DNA from: an uncultured Eubacteriales bacterium | GTDB lineage: Bacteria; Bacillota; Clostridia; Lachnospirales; Lachnospiraceae | Length of the DNA stretch: 64,000 nt | Assembly (NCBI GenBank): GCA_900315305.1 | Contig: OMYS01000014.1 | Span: forward strand, 26,877 to 90,876 | Reading direction: 5' to 3' | Part shown: in pieces, positions 46,604 to 54,369 of the stretch | Layout of the letters: the number at the start of each line of letters is the position of its first letter | Position numbering within the stretch: position 1 is the stretch's first letter | Notes under the pieces: generated by a model | Databases searched by the model: none | The model's input: the letters and a program-made list of their open reading frames with translations, nothing else | What the model was told of the DNA's origin: nothing | Made by a program: the position numbers and the translations under genes

Positions 46604-47466
46604 GAGTGAGTCTACTCTGGATTCTCTGCTATCTTGTTCTCGCACCGTTCCTCGGCGGTCTGCTCGACGGATGCGACAGAAAAATTTCGGCCCGCATGCA
46701 GGGCCGTATCGGACCGCCGCTTCTGCAGCCGTTCTACGATGTGCAGAAGCTCTTCAACAAGCAGACGATCGCGGTCAGGCGCGCACAGGCAGCCTTCCTG
46801 CTCGTCTATATGATCATGATGATCTTCACGGGATGCATGTTCTACGGAGGAACAGATATCCTGATGTGCTTCTTCGTGCTCTCCACGGCGGCGACCTTCC
46901 TCTATTTTGCGGCGGTCGTCACAAATTCGCCGTACAGCACGATCGGCGCGTCCCGTGAGCTCATCCAGATGATGACCTATGAGCCGGCGGTCCTCTTTAC
47001 CTGCGTGGGATTTTATCTCGCGACCGGGACATTTACGGTCAGCAGCATCGTGAAGTCGAATGTGAGCTCCATCCTGTATCTTCCGGGATTCTTCTTTGCA
47101 TTTGTCTTTATTCTGACGATCAAAATGAGAAAATCGCCGTTCGACACGAGTGCCTCCCATCACCCGCACCAGGAGCTCGTCAAGGGACTCACGACAGAGT
47201 TCGGCGCAAAGAACCTCGCGTTCTTCACGATCACAGAGTGGTATGAGAATATCTTCCTGCTCGGAGTCGTCGGCCTCTTTATCGTGAACCGTCATCCGAT
47301 CAGCTGGGTGATCGCAGTGCTTGTCGTTCTTGCGGTTTACTTCCTTGAGATCCTGATCGACAACACGAGCGCCCGTGTGAAGCAGGAGACGATGCTGAAG
47401 ATTACGTATACGGTCACCCTGCTTTCCGCAGGCATCAATACGCTCGTTCTGATGCTGGTCCGCTGA
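46600..47466 (+). CDS. echB: Ech-type hydrogenase membrane subunit (NuoH-like, EchB)
   Basis: 288 residues, about eight membrane segments. RMQGRIGPPLLQPFYDVQKLF is the NuoH/HycD signature at the interface between the hydrophilic and membrane parts; FDTSASHHPHQELVKGLTTEF is the second conserved stretch. Follows echA with a four-base overlap. A 74-bp gap with a fresh ribosome site precedes echC. Confidence 0.92.
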   Translation: MRVSLLWILCYLVLAPFLGGLLDGCDRKISARMQGRIGPPLLQPFYDVQKLFNKQTIAVRRAQAAFLLVYMIMMIFTGCMFYGGTDILMCFFVLSTAATFLYFAAVVTNSPYSTIGASRELIQMMTYEPAVLFTCVGFYLATGTFTVSSIVKSNVSSILYLPGFFFAFVFILTIKMRKSPFDTSASHHPHQELVKGLTTEFGAKNLAFFTITEWYENIFLLGVVGLFIVNRHPISWVIAVLVVLAVYFLEILIDNTSARVKQETMLKITYTVTLLSAGINTLVLMLVR

Positions 47467-47540
47467 GCAGCTGCTGAATAGTTACTTTATTTTACAAATT
47501 TCGCCGCGGCAGGTGTCGCGGCATAGGAGAAGAATACACA

Positions 47541-48032
47541 ATGGGAAAGGTGAAAAAATCGCCGTGGCTCCTGCACTACGATGCGGCCAGCTGCAACGGC
47601 TGTGATATTGAGGTACTCGCCTGCCTCACGCCGGTCTATGACGTCGAGCGGTTCGGCGTCGTCTCGACGGATGACCCGATGCAGGCGGACATACTTCTGA
47701 TAACAGGAGGCGTGAACAGCCAGTCGGAGGCGGTTGTCAAACAGCTCTACGAGCAAATGCCGCGCCCGAAGGTCGTCGTGGCTGTCGGTGTCTGCGCATG
47801 TACGGGCGGCGTCTTCAAGGACTGCTACAATATCAAGGGCGGCGTCGACACGGTGATTCCGGTCGATGTCTATGTGCCGGGCTGCGCGGCCCGTCCGCAG
47901 TCGATCATCGACGGCGTCTTGAAGGCCGTCCAGATCTTCCAGAAGCGGTCCGACGAGCATGATGAGTATGAGCGCGAACACCGGCATGACGGCCAGGTGC
48001 CCGCGGAGACGAATGGGAAGGGGAATCAGTAA
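47541..48032 (+). CDS. echC: Ech-type hydrogenase small subunit (NuoB-like, EchC)
   Basis: 163 residues carrying the proximal [4Fe-4S] cluster: Cys18 and Cys21 in SCNGCDIEV, one in GVCACTGG and one in VPGCAARPQ. Soluble, binds the large subunit. The C-terminal 25 residues are hydrophilic and His/Glu-rich. Stop and next start share a base. Confidence 0.93.
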   Translation: MGKVKKSPWLLHYDAASCNGCDIEVLACLTPVYDVERFGVVSTDDPMQADILLITGGVNSQSEAVVKQLYEQMPRPKVVVAVGVCACTGGVFKDCYNIKGGVDTVIPVDVYVPGCAARPQSIIDGVLKAVQIFQKRSDEHDEYEREHRHDGQVPAETNGKGNQ

Positions 48033-48427
48033 TGGCGGAAGTGATCTGTCCTGAAAATGAGCTGATCGTGATCGATAAGGATCAGCTTCTTGAGAAGACA
48101 ATGGAAATGAAGCACGAAAAGCTCCGTCTCTCCCAGGCGTGCGCGTCGTACATCAACGGAAAATATGAGCTGTGCTACTCATTTGCCAATGACAAGACCT
48201 ATGAGTTCAAGACACTCAAGGTTGTGATGGAGAAGGACGATGCGGTCTCCTCGATCACATCGATTTATCCGTACGCGACATTTTATGAAAATGAGATGAC
48301 AGAGCTGTTCGGTTGCAAGATCGAGTATATCAATATTGATTATCACAACAGACTCTATCGGATCAACGAGACGGCGCCTTTCCTTCCGAAGGAGGCCAAA
48401 GAGGCGAAGAAGGAGGGAGAGAAATAA
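48032..48427 (+). CDS. echD: Ech-type hydrogenase subunit (NuoC-like, EchD)
   Basis: 131 residues, soluble. SSITSIYPYATFYENEMTELFGCKIEYI is the NuoC/HycE N-domain signature. No cofactor motifs, as expected for a structural subunit. Ends in a Lys/Glu-rich tail and shares a base with the echE start. Confidence 0.88.
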   Translation: MAEVICPENELIVIDKDQLLEKTMEMKHEKLRLSQACASYINGKYELCYSFANDKTYEFKTLKVVMEKDDAVSSITSIYPYATFYENEMTELFGCKIEYINIDYHNRLYRINETAPFLPKEAKEAKKEGEK

Positions 48428-49506
48428 TGGCGAAGCGAAGTGTCATTCCGTACGGCCCGCAGCACCCGGTGCTGCCGGAGCCGATTCATCTGGACCTGGT
48501 CATCGAGGATGAGAAGGTCATCGAGGCGATCCCGTCGATCGGCTTCGTGCACAGAGGCCTTGAGGGCCTGGTCGACAGAAGAGACTACAATGAGTATCTC
48601 TATGTGGTCGAGAGAACCTGCGGTATCTGCTCGTTCGGCCACGGCCTCGGCTATGTGGAGGCGATCGAGCATATCATGAACGTGGAGGTTCCGGACCGCG
48701 CGAAGTTCCTCCGCACGATCTGGTGCGAGCTCTCCCGCATGCACAGCCACATGCTGTGGATGGGTCTCATGGCGGATGCGTTCGGCTTTGAGAGTTTGTT
48801 CTATCAGTGCTGGAGAATCCGCGAGAAGGTCCTCGACATGCTGGAAATGACGACCGGCGGCAGACTGATCTTTTCAGTCAACAAGGTCGGCGGCGTGCTC
48901 CGCGACATAAATCCGGAGCAGGAGCGGATTATTCTCGATACGCTCGCGGGAATCGAGAAAGACGTGCGGGACATCTACAATACGTTTATGACGGATTATT
49001 CCGTTGAGTCGAGAATGAAGGGCTGCGGCCATCTGAGCAAGGTCCAGGCCATGGAGCTCGGCTGCGCAGGCCCGTTCGGCCGCGCGTCCGGCATCCGCAC
49101 GGACATGAGAAAGCGCGGCTATGAGGCGTACGGTCAGCTTGATTTCGAGCCGATCACATCGGTCTTCGGCGACTGCTACGCGCGCTGCGATGTCAGAATC
49201 CGTGAGGTCTTCCAGTCCATCGATCTGATCCGCCAGGCATTTGCGAAGATCCCGGGCGGCGATCTTGCCGTGCCGGTCAAGGGCAATCCGAACGGTGAGT
49301 ATTTCTGCCGGATCGAGCAGCCGAGAGGCGAGGCGATCTACTACGTCCACGGCAGCGGCAAGAAGTATATCGACCGCTTCCGCATGCGCACGCCTACATT
49401 CGCGAACCTTCCGGGACTCTGTGAGACACTGAAGGGCGCGTCACTTGCGGATGTCGGTCTTCTGATTGTGACGATCGATCCGTGCATCAGCTGTACGGAG
49501 CGATAA
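48427..49506 (+). CDS. echE: Ech-type [NiFe] hydrogenase large subunit (EchE)
   Basis: 359 residues with both nickel-binding pairs: Cys65 and Cys68 in ERTCGICSFGH, and Cys353 and Cys356 in DPCISCTER. Because both are present it is a true hydrogenase rather than a NuoD-like protein. It ends right after the second pair, so there is no C-terminal peptide to cleave, as in other Ech enzymes. VNKVGGVLRDI and MHSHMLWMGL are further group-4 features. Confidence 0.95.
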   Translation: MAKRSVIPYGPQHPVLPEPIHLDLVIEDEKVIEAIPSIGFVHRGLEGLVDRRDYNEYLYVVERTCGICSFGHGLGYVEAIEHIMNVEVPDRAKFLRTIWCELSRMHSHMLWMGLMADAFGFESLFYQCWRIREKVLDMLEMTTGGRLIFSVNKVGGVLRDINPEQERIILDTLAGIEKDVRDIYNTFMTDYSVESRMKGCGHLSKVQAMELGCAGPFGRASGIRTDMRKRGYEAYGQLDFEPITSVFGDCYARCDVRIREVFQSIDLIRQAFAKIPGGDLAVPVKGNPNGEYFCRIEQPRGEAIYYVHGSGKKYIDRFRMRTPTFANLPGLCETLKGASLADVGLLIVTIDPCISCTER

Positions 49507-49520
49507 GGAAGGAGAGAATC

Positions 49521-50165
49521 ATGGCAAAACTTATGCGGTTTACACCGGTTGTCCTGAAGAATCTCTTTTCGAAGCCGGTAACAAAAAATTATCCCGCGGA
49601 GCCGATCAAGTATCCCGAAGGCGCGCGCGGTCATATTGAAATCGATTTTGACGACTGCATTCTCTGCGGTCTGTGCGCGATGAACTGCCCGTCCGGTGCG
49701 ATCACTGTAAACAAGGCGAAATACACCTGGTCGATCGACCGTTTCAACTGCGTCCAGTGCGGGTACTGCACGCAGAAATGCGCCAAGAAATGTCTGCACA
49801 TCGTTCCCGGCTATCAGGAGCCGATGCGCGCAAAGACAGACGTCACCTACACCTGGGACGACGAGCGGATCGCGGCTGACAAGGAGAAGAAGAAGGCCAT
49901 TGCCGCAAAGGCTCTTGCGGCAAAGAAGGCAAGAGAGGCCGCCGCGGCAGCAAAGGCTGCAGGGACTGCTCCGGCCGCAAAGGCTGCAGGGACTGCCCCG
50001 GCGGGGAAGGCGCCTGCGAAGACGGCAGGAAATGCTGCGGCAGCTGCACCCGCGAAGACAGCTGAAAAGCCGGCTCAGAAGCCGGCCGCGAAGGCAGAAA
50101 ACAGGCCGGATCCGGTCGCGGAGGCGGCGAAGACCGTGGCGGCTGAGAAGGCAAAGAAGGAATAA
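49521..50165 (+). CDS. echF: Ech-type hydrogenase ferredoxin-like subunit (EchF) with Ala/Lys/Pro tail
   Basis: Two [4Fe-4S] clusters: Cys46, 49, 52, 56 (CILCGLCAMNC) and Cys77, 80, 83, 87 (CVQCGYCTQKC). These take electrons from ferredoxin to the hydrogenase. The folded part ends near residue 117; residues 118-214 are an Ala/Lys/Pro-rich tail with short repeats (AAKAAGTAPA twice), absent from the EchF proteins I know of. The ATG at 49521 follows AAGGAGAGAATC. hypC starts 5 bp after the stop. Confidence 0.92.
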   Translation: MAKLMRFTPVVLKNLFSKPVTKNYPAEPIKYPEGARGHIEIDFDDCILCGLCAMNCPSGAITVNKAKYTWSIDRFNCVQCGYCTQKCAKKCLHIVPGYQEPMRAKTDVTYTWDDERIAADKEKKKAIAAKALAAKKAREAAAAAKAAGTAPAAKAAGTAPAGKAPAKTAGNAAAAAPAKTAEKPAQKPAAKAENRPDPVAEAAKTVAAEKAKKE

Positions 50166-50170
50166 TATTT

Positions 50171-50383
50171 ATGTGTGTTGCATTACCGGGAACAGTGATT
50201 GAAAAGAAGAACGGATACGCGATTGTCGACTTCAGCGGCAACCGCGTAAAAGCGCGCACGGGCTTTGTCGACGTGGAGGTGGGAGACCCGGTCCTCGTTC
50301 ACGCCGGCTGCGTGCTTCAGAAGCTAAGCAAAAATGAGAGCGATGATCTCACGGAGCTCATGAAGGAAGTAGGGGCCTTCTGA
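50171..50383 (+). CDS. hypC: Hydrogenase maturation chaperone HypC
   Basis: 70 residues starting MCVALPGTV, with the essential Cys2 and Pro6 region of HypC/HupF. Carries the Fe(CN)2CO group with HypD to the large subunit. Directly follows the structural genes, which supports the hydrogenase being catalytic. Confidence 0.96.
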   Translation: MCVALPGTVIEKKNGYAIVDFSGNRVKARTGFVDVEVGDPVLVHAGCVLQKLSKNESDDLTELMKEVGAF

Positions 50384-50387
50384 ATCC

Positions 50388-51437
50388 ATGAGAGAGGAAC
50401 TGAAGGCTGTCATCAAGTATCTGAAGGAGTATGACGGCCCGGAAATGAACATTATGGAGGTGTGCGGAAGCCACACAGCCGCGATCGCAAAGAACGGAAT
50501 CCCGACGATTCTGCCGGACAGAATCCGGCTGATCAGCGGGCCCGGCTGCCCGGTCTGTGTGACGCCGTCCTCCTATATTGACCGCCTGATTCAGCTGTCT
50601 ATGAAGGAGCATACCTGTGTCGTCACGTTCGGGGACCTCATGCGCGTGCCCGGCAGCGAGACGTCGCTCTCCGCGGCGAAGGGCGAGGGCGCACGTGTGG
50701 CTATGGTCTACTCGCCGATGGACATTCTGGATATGGCGGCGCGCGAAAAAGAGACGACCTTCATTTTCGCGGCGGTCGGCTTTGAGACGACGATGCCGGT
50801 CTACGCGCTGCTTGTCGATACAATCGTCAGAGAGAATATTCCGAATATTAAACTTCTCACGGCGCTCAAAACAATGCCGCCCGTGATCGATTATCTCTGC
50901 CGCGGCGGCGCGGCAATCGACGGCTTTCTTGCCCCCGGCCATGTCGCGGTCGTCACCGGGTCCGATGCGTTCGAGCCTCTTGCAGAGAAATACAGCATTC
51001 CATTCGGTGTCTCGGGCTTCAGCGGCCCGGAGCTTCTGATTGCGATCGCCGGCATTCTGAAGGCAAGAGGTGAGGGACGGGTCATGAATTTCTACCCCTC
51101 CGTTGTTACCCGCGAGGGAAATGAGAGGGCGGAGGCTATGATTGACCGCTACTTTGACGTGTGCGATGCGTCCTGGCGCGGTATGGGAGCTGTCACCGGG
51201 TCGGGCCGGATTCTGAAGAAGGAGTATGACTGGATCGACGCCGGAAGCCGGGGACTCGACGAGGACAGGCAGAAAAACAGGGCCTGCCGCTGCGGCGAGG
51301 TCCTGATGGGGAAGATTATGCCGACGGAATGCCCGCTTCACGGGAAGGTGTGCACGCCGCTGAATCCGCAGGGCGCCTGTATGGTCTCGACAGAGGGCAG
51401 CTGCTACTCATGGTATATTCACCACAGGACAAAATAA
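50388..51437 (+). CDS. hypD: Hydrogenase maturation protein HypD
   Basis: 349 residues, [4Fe-4S] scaffold for Fe(CN)2CO assembly. MEVCGSHTAAIAKNGI, SGPGCPVCVTP, GFETTMPVYA and the C-terminal cysteines (CRCGEVLMG, TECPLHGKVCTPLNPQGACMVS) match the family. Starts 4 bp after hypC. Confidence 0.97.
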   Translation: MREELKAVIKYLKEYDGPEMNIMEVCGSHTAAIAKNGIPTILPDRIRLISGPGCPVCVTPSSYIDRLIQLSMKEHTCVVTFGDLMRVPGSETSLSAAKGEGARVAMVYSPMDILDMAAREKETTFIFAAVGFETTMPVYALLVDTIVRENIPNIKLLTALKTMPPVIDYLCRGGAAIDGFLAPGHVAVVTGSDAFEPLAEKYSIPFGVSGFSGPELLIAIAGILKARGEGRVMNFYPSVVTREGNERAEAMIDRYFDVCDASWRGMGAVTGSGRILKKEYDWIDAGSRGLDEDRQKNRACRCGEVLMGKIMPTECPLHGKVCTPLNPQGACMVSTEGSCYSWYIHHRTK

Positions 51438-51471
51438 GCGGACTTAGAGAGAAAGGAAGCAAAAAAGGCAG

Positions 51472-52461
51472 ATGAAACAGACGATCGCGATGGTGCACGG
51501 CAGCGGCGGTCAGGCGACCGGCGAGCTGATCCGGGACGTATTCGCGAAGGCATTTGACAATAAGACACTGAATCTAATGGAGGACAGCGCGGCAGTTCCC
51601 GGGTCCGGGACGATCGCGATCACGACCGACAGCTTTGTCGTGACTCCTCTTGAATTTGCGGGCGGAGATATCGGCAGGCTGTGCGTCTGCGGGACGGTCA
51701 ATGACCTCCTGATGCGCGGCGCAAGTCCCAAATACATCACCTGCGGCGCGATCCTTGAGGAGGGGCTCGACATAGAGGTCCTCCGCCGCGTGATATACTC
51801 GATGGCGGAGACGGCGCGGGAGGCCGGTGTACAGGTTGTGGCCGGAGACACAAAGGTCATTGAGGGCCACGGCGGTATGTACATCAATACGGCGGGCGTC
51901 GGCTTCATCGAGCACGGAGCGGTCTCTGCGGCAGGGGCAAGGCCCGGAGATGCCATTCTTGTGTCCGGCACGATGGGCGACCATCACGCGGCGATCCTCG
52001 GCGAGCGCATGAGCATTGAGACGGACATAAAGAGCGACTGCGCGCCGCTCACAGAGATCGTCCGGAACCTGACGGAGGGCGGCATTCACCTTCACACGAT
52101 GCGCGACATCACGAGGGGCGGCCTTGCGACCGTTCTGAAGGAGCTTGCGGAGGCCTCAGAGAGACAGTTCGTGATTGACGAGGAGCTCATTCCGGTCACT
52201 TTGAAGGTGCGGGACTTTTGCGGAATGCTCGGTCTTGACCCCCTCTATATGGGAAATGAAGGAAAGCTTGCGGCCATTGTTCCTGAGGAAGAGGCGGAGC
52301 GCGCGCTTTCGATCATGCAGCATTCAAAATACGGAGAGAACGCCTGCAGGATTGGCACAGTGACGGACGGCCCGAAGGGACAGCTCATCATGCGCACGGA
52401 GATCGGCGGCGAGCGTGACCTCGATATCCTCCAGGGCGAGGGCCTTCCGCGGATATGCTGA
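51472..52461 (+). CDS. hypE: Hydrogenase maturation protein HypE
   Basis: 329 residues; dehydrates carbamoyl-thiocarboxylate on its C-terminal Cys to give cyanide ligands. HGSGGQATGELI at the N-terminus, the ATP-binding PurM-like core and the terminal PRIC with the acceptor cysteine are present. hypF, hypA and hypB are not in the window. A weak hairpin (AGTTTTAGGT/ACCAACT) with five T lies at about 52471-52497. Confidence 0.97.
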   Translation: MKQTIAMVHGSGGQATGELIRDVFAKAFDNKTLNLMEDSAAVPGSGTIAITTDSFVVTPLEFAGGDIGRLCVCGTVNDLLMRGASPKYITCGAILEEGLDIEVLRRVIYSMAETAREAGVQVVAGDTKVIEGHGGMYINTAGVGFIEHGAVSAAGARPGDAILVSGTMGDHHAAILGERMSIETDIKSDCAPLTEIVRNLTEGGIHLHTMRDITRGGLATVLKELAEASERQFVIDEELIPVTLKVRDFCGMLGLDPLYMGNEGKLAAIVPEEEAERALSIMQHSKYGENACRIGTVTDGPKGQLIMRTEIGGERDLDILQGEGLPRIC

Positions 52462-52500
52462 GATTGATTTCAGTTTTAGGTGGAATTTACCAACTTTTTA

Positions 52501-52529
52501 TTCAAACGCGTGGGGCTTTATGCTATACT
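52501..52529 (+). promoter_or_regulatory. Promoter of the IscU-like/GGGtGRT pair (extended -10)
   Basis: TTCAAA (52501-52506), 17-bp spacer, TATACT (52524-52529) preceded by TGC, an extended -10. It separates this pair from the hyp genes. Confidence 0.72.
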
Positions 52530-52566
52530 TATCGAAGGTAAAAATCATCCAGAAAGGAGATTTGTA

Positions 52567-53259
52567 ATGATTTACACAAAGAAGATCGAATCACAGTGTC
52601 CGGTCACTCAGGGCGTACATCATGGCGCCGCTCCGATACCGGAAGAAGGACAGTGGATTCAGTCCAAGAAGGTTGAGGACATCAAGGGTTATACACATGG
52701 TGTTGGCTGGTGCGCACCGCAGCAGGGTGCTTGCAAGCTTTCCCTGAACGTCAAGGACGGAATTATTCAGGAGGCACTGATCGAGACGATCGGCTGCTCA
52801 GGAATGACACATTCCGCTGCTATGGCAGCAGAAATCCTTCCGGGCCTCACAGTTCTTGAGGCACTGAACACAGACCTTGTCTGCGACGCGATCAACACGG
52901 CTATGAGAGAGCTGTTCCTGCAGATCGCCTATGGACGTACACAGAGCGCGTTCTCCGATGACGGCCTTGCAATCGGCGCCGGCTTCGAAGATCTCGGCAA
53001 GGGTGACCGTTCCATGGTTGGTACTATGTACGGCACTCTGGCAAAGGGTCCGCGTTATCTGGAAATGACAGAAGGCTATGTCAAGCAGATCGGTCTTGAC
53101 GACAATGGTGAGATCATCTCCTACAAGTATGTCAACTTCGGTAAGATGATGGATTTCATCAAGGGCGGTATGGATGCAAACGAAGCGCTTGAGAAGGCTT
53201 CCGGCGCTTACGGCCGCAAGGATGATGTTGTCAAGTGGATTGATCCGCGTGTAGAATAA
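52567..53259 (+). CDS. IscU/NifU-like iron-sulfur scaffold protein paired with GGGtGRT protein
   Basis: 230 residues. The IscU-like core is seen in GWCAPQQGACKLSLNVKDGII and TIGCSGMTHSAAMAAEIL; candidate ligands are Cys49, Cys56, Cys77 and Cys106, similar in spacing to NifU. A C-terminal part (from about residue 130) is specific to this subfamily. ATG at 52567 with AGAAAGGAG upstream; the frame extends upstream to 52480 through the promoter, which is not coding. Codon use (CGT, GGT, GCT) indicates high expression. Could replace the missing nifU next to iscS. Confidence 0.82.
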   Translation: MIYTKKIESQCPVTQGVHHGAAPIPEEGQWIQSKKVEDIKGYTHGVGWCAPQQGACKLSLNVKDGIIQEALIETIGCSGMTHSAAMAAEILPGLTVLEALNTDLVCDAINTAMRELFLQIAYGRTQSAFSDDGLAIGAGFEDLGKGDRSMVGTMYGTLAKGPRYLEMTEGYVKQIGLDDNGEIISYKYVNFGKMMDFIKGGMDANEALEKASGAYGRKDDVVKWIDPRVE

Positions 53260-53277
53260 AGAAAGGAGGAAATGAAC

Positions 53278-54288
53278 ATGGCATTATTTGAATCTTATGA
53301 GAGAAGAATTGACCAGATCAATAAAGTTCTGAATGACAATGGCATTGCCTCCATTGAGGAAGCCAAGAAGATCTGCGATGACGCAGGTATTGATGTCTAT
53401 CACATGGTAGAGAACATCCAGCCGATCTGCTTTGAAAATGCAAAGTGGGCTTACACAGTCGGCGCTGCTCTCGCAATCAAGAGAGGATGCCGCAAGGCTT
53501 CTGAGGCTGCCGGCGTAATCGGCGAGGGCCTTCAGGCATTCTGCATCCCGGGTTCTGTCGCTGACCACCGCAAGGTCGGTCTTGGCCACGGCAACCTCGG
53601 CAAGATGCTTCTGGAGGAGGACACAGAGTGCTTCGCATTCCTCGCAGGCCATGAGTCCTTCGCAGCAGCTGAAGGTGCAATCGGTATCGCAAACAACGCG
53701 AACAAGGTTCGTCAGAAGCCGCTTCGCGTCATCCTGAACGGCCTCGGCAAGGACGCGGCGAAGATCATCTCCCGTGTCAATGGCTTCACATTTGTCGAGA
53801 CACATATGGATTACAAGAAGAACGAGCTCGTCATCGACGGCAGCACAGCTTATTCCAACGGCCCGCGTGCCAAGGTTAAGTGCTACGGCGCAAATGACGT
53901 CACAGAGGGTGTTGCAATTATGTGGAAGGAGAACGTCGATGTCTCCATCACAGGTAACTCCACGAACCCGACTCGTTTCCAGCATCCGGTTGCCGGCACA
54001 TACAAGAAGGAGAGACTTGCTGCAGGCAAGAAGTACTTCTCCGTTGCATCCGGCGGCGGCACAGGCCGTACACTTCATCCGGACAACATGGCAGCCGGCC
54101 CGGCTTCCTATGGTATGACGGATACAATGGGCCGTATGCATTCCGATGCTCAGTTCGCAGGATCCTCCTCCGTCCCGGCTCATGTCGAGATGATGGGTCT
54201 GATCGGAATGGGCAACAACCCGATGGTCGGTGCTACTGTTTCTGTAGCAGTTGCTATCGAGGAAGCAGCAAAGAACGGCAAGTTCTGA
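53278..54288 (+). CDS. GGGtGRT protein, function unknown
   Basis: 336 residues, named for the Gly-rich motif, here GGGTGRT at residues 259-265, followed by LHPDNMAAGPASYGMTDTMGRMH. No signal peptide or membrane segment. ATG at 53278 is 8 bp after AGGAGG; the ATG at 53272 is too close. Several conserved-looking cysteines (KKICDDAG, QPICFENA, FCIPGSV, TECFAFLAG). Always seen with the scaffold gene here; codon use is strongly biased as in gapA, unlike hypE before and ygiQ after. No known activity; a cofactor or cluster-handling role is a guess from the partner. Confidence 0.85.
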   Translation: MALFESYERRIDQINKVLNDNGIASIEEAKKICDDAGIDVYHMVENIQPICFENAKWAYTVGAALAIKRGCRKASEAAGVIGEGLQAFCIPGSVADHRKVGLGHGNLGKMLLEEDTECFAFLAGHESFAAAEGAIGIANNANKVRQKPLRVILNGLGKDAAKIISRVNGFTFVETHMDYKKNELVIDGSTAYSNGPRAKVKCYGANDVTEGVAIMWKENVDVSITGNSTNPTRFQHPVAGTYKKERLAAGKKYFSVASGGGTGRTLHPDNMAAGPASYGMTDTMGRMHSDAQFAGSSSVPAHVEMMGLIGMGNNPMVGATVSVAVAIEEAAKNGKF

Positions 54289-54307
54289 TCTGTATTTCGA
54301 AAATGAG

Positions 54308-54347
54308 AGACGCGCAGCGCGGGATTCCGCAGTCTGCGCGTCTTTTT
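54308..54347 (+). terminator. Terminator of the GGGtGRT operon
   Basis: AGACGCGCAG (54308-54317) with CTGCGCGTCT (54334-54343), followed by a T run. Confidence 0.92.
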
Positions 54348-54369
54348 ATAAGTAACAGGAGAAAGCAAT

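Noticed and set aside
52480..52566. N-terminal extension of the IscU-like protein
   Set aside because: It would translate through the extended -10 promoter and the ribosome site; the AGAAAGGAG-ATG pair at 52567 is clearly the start.
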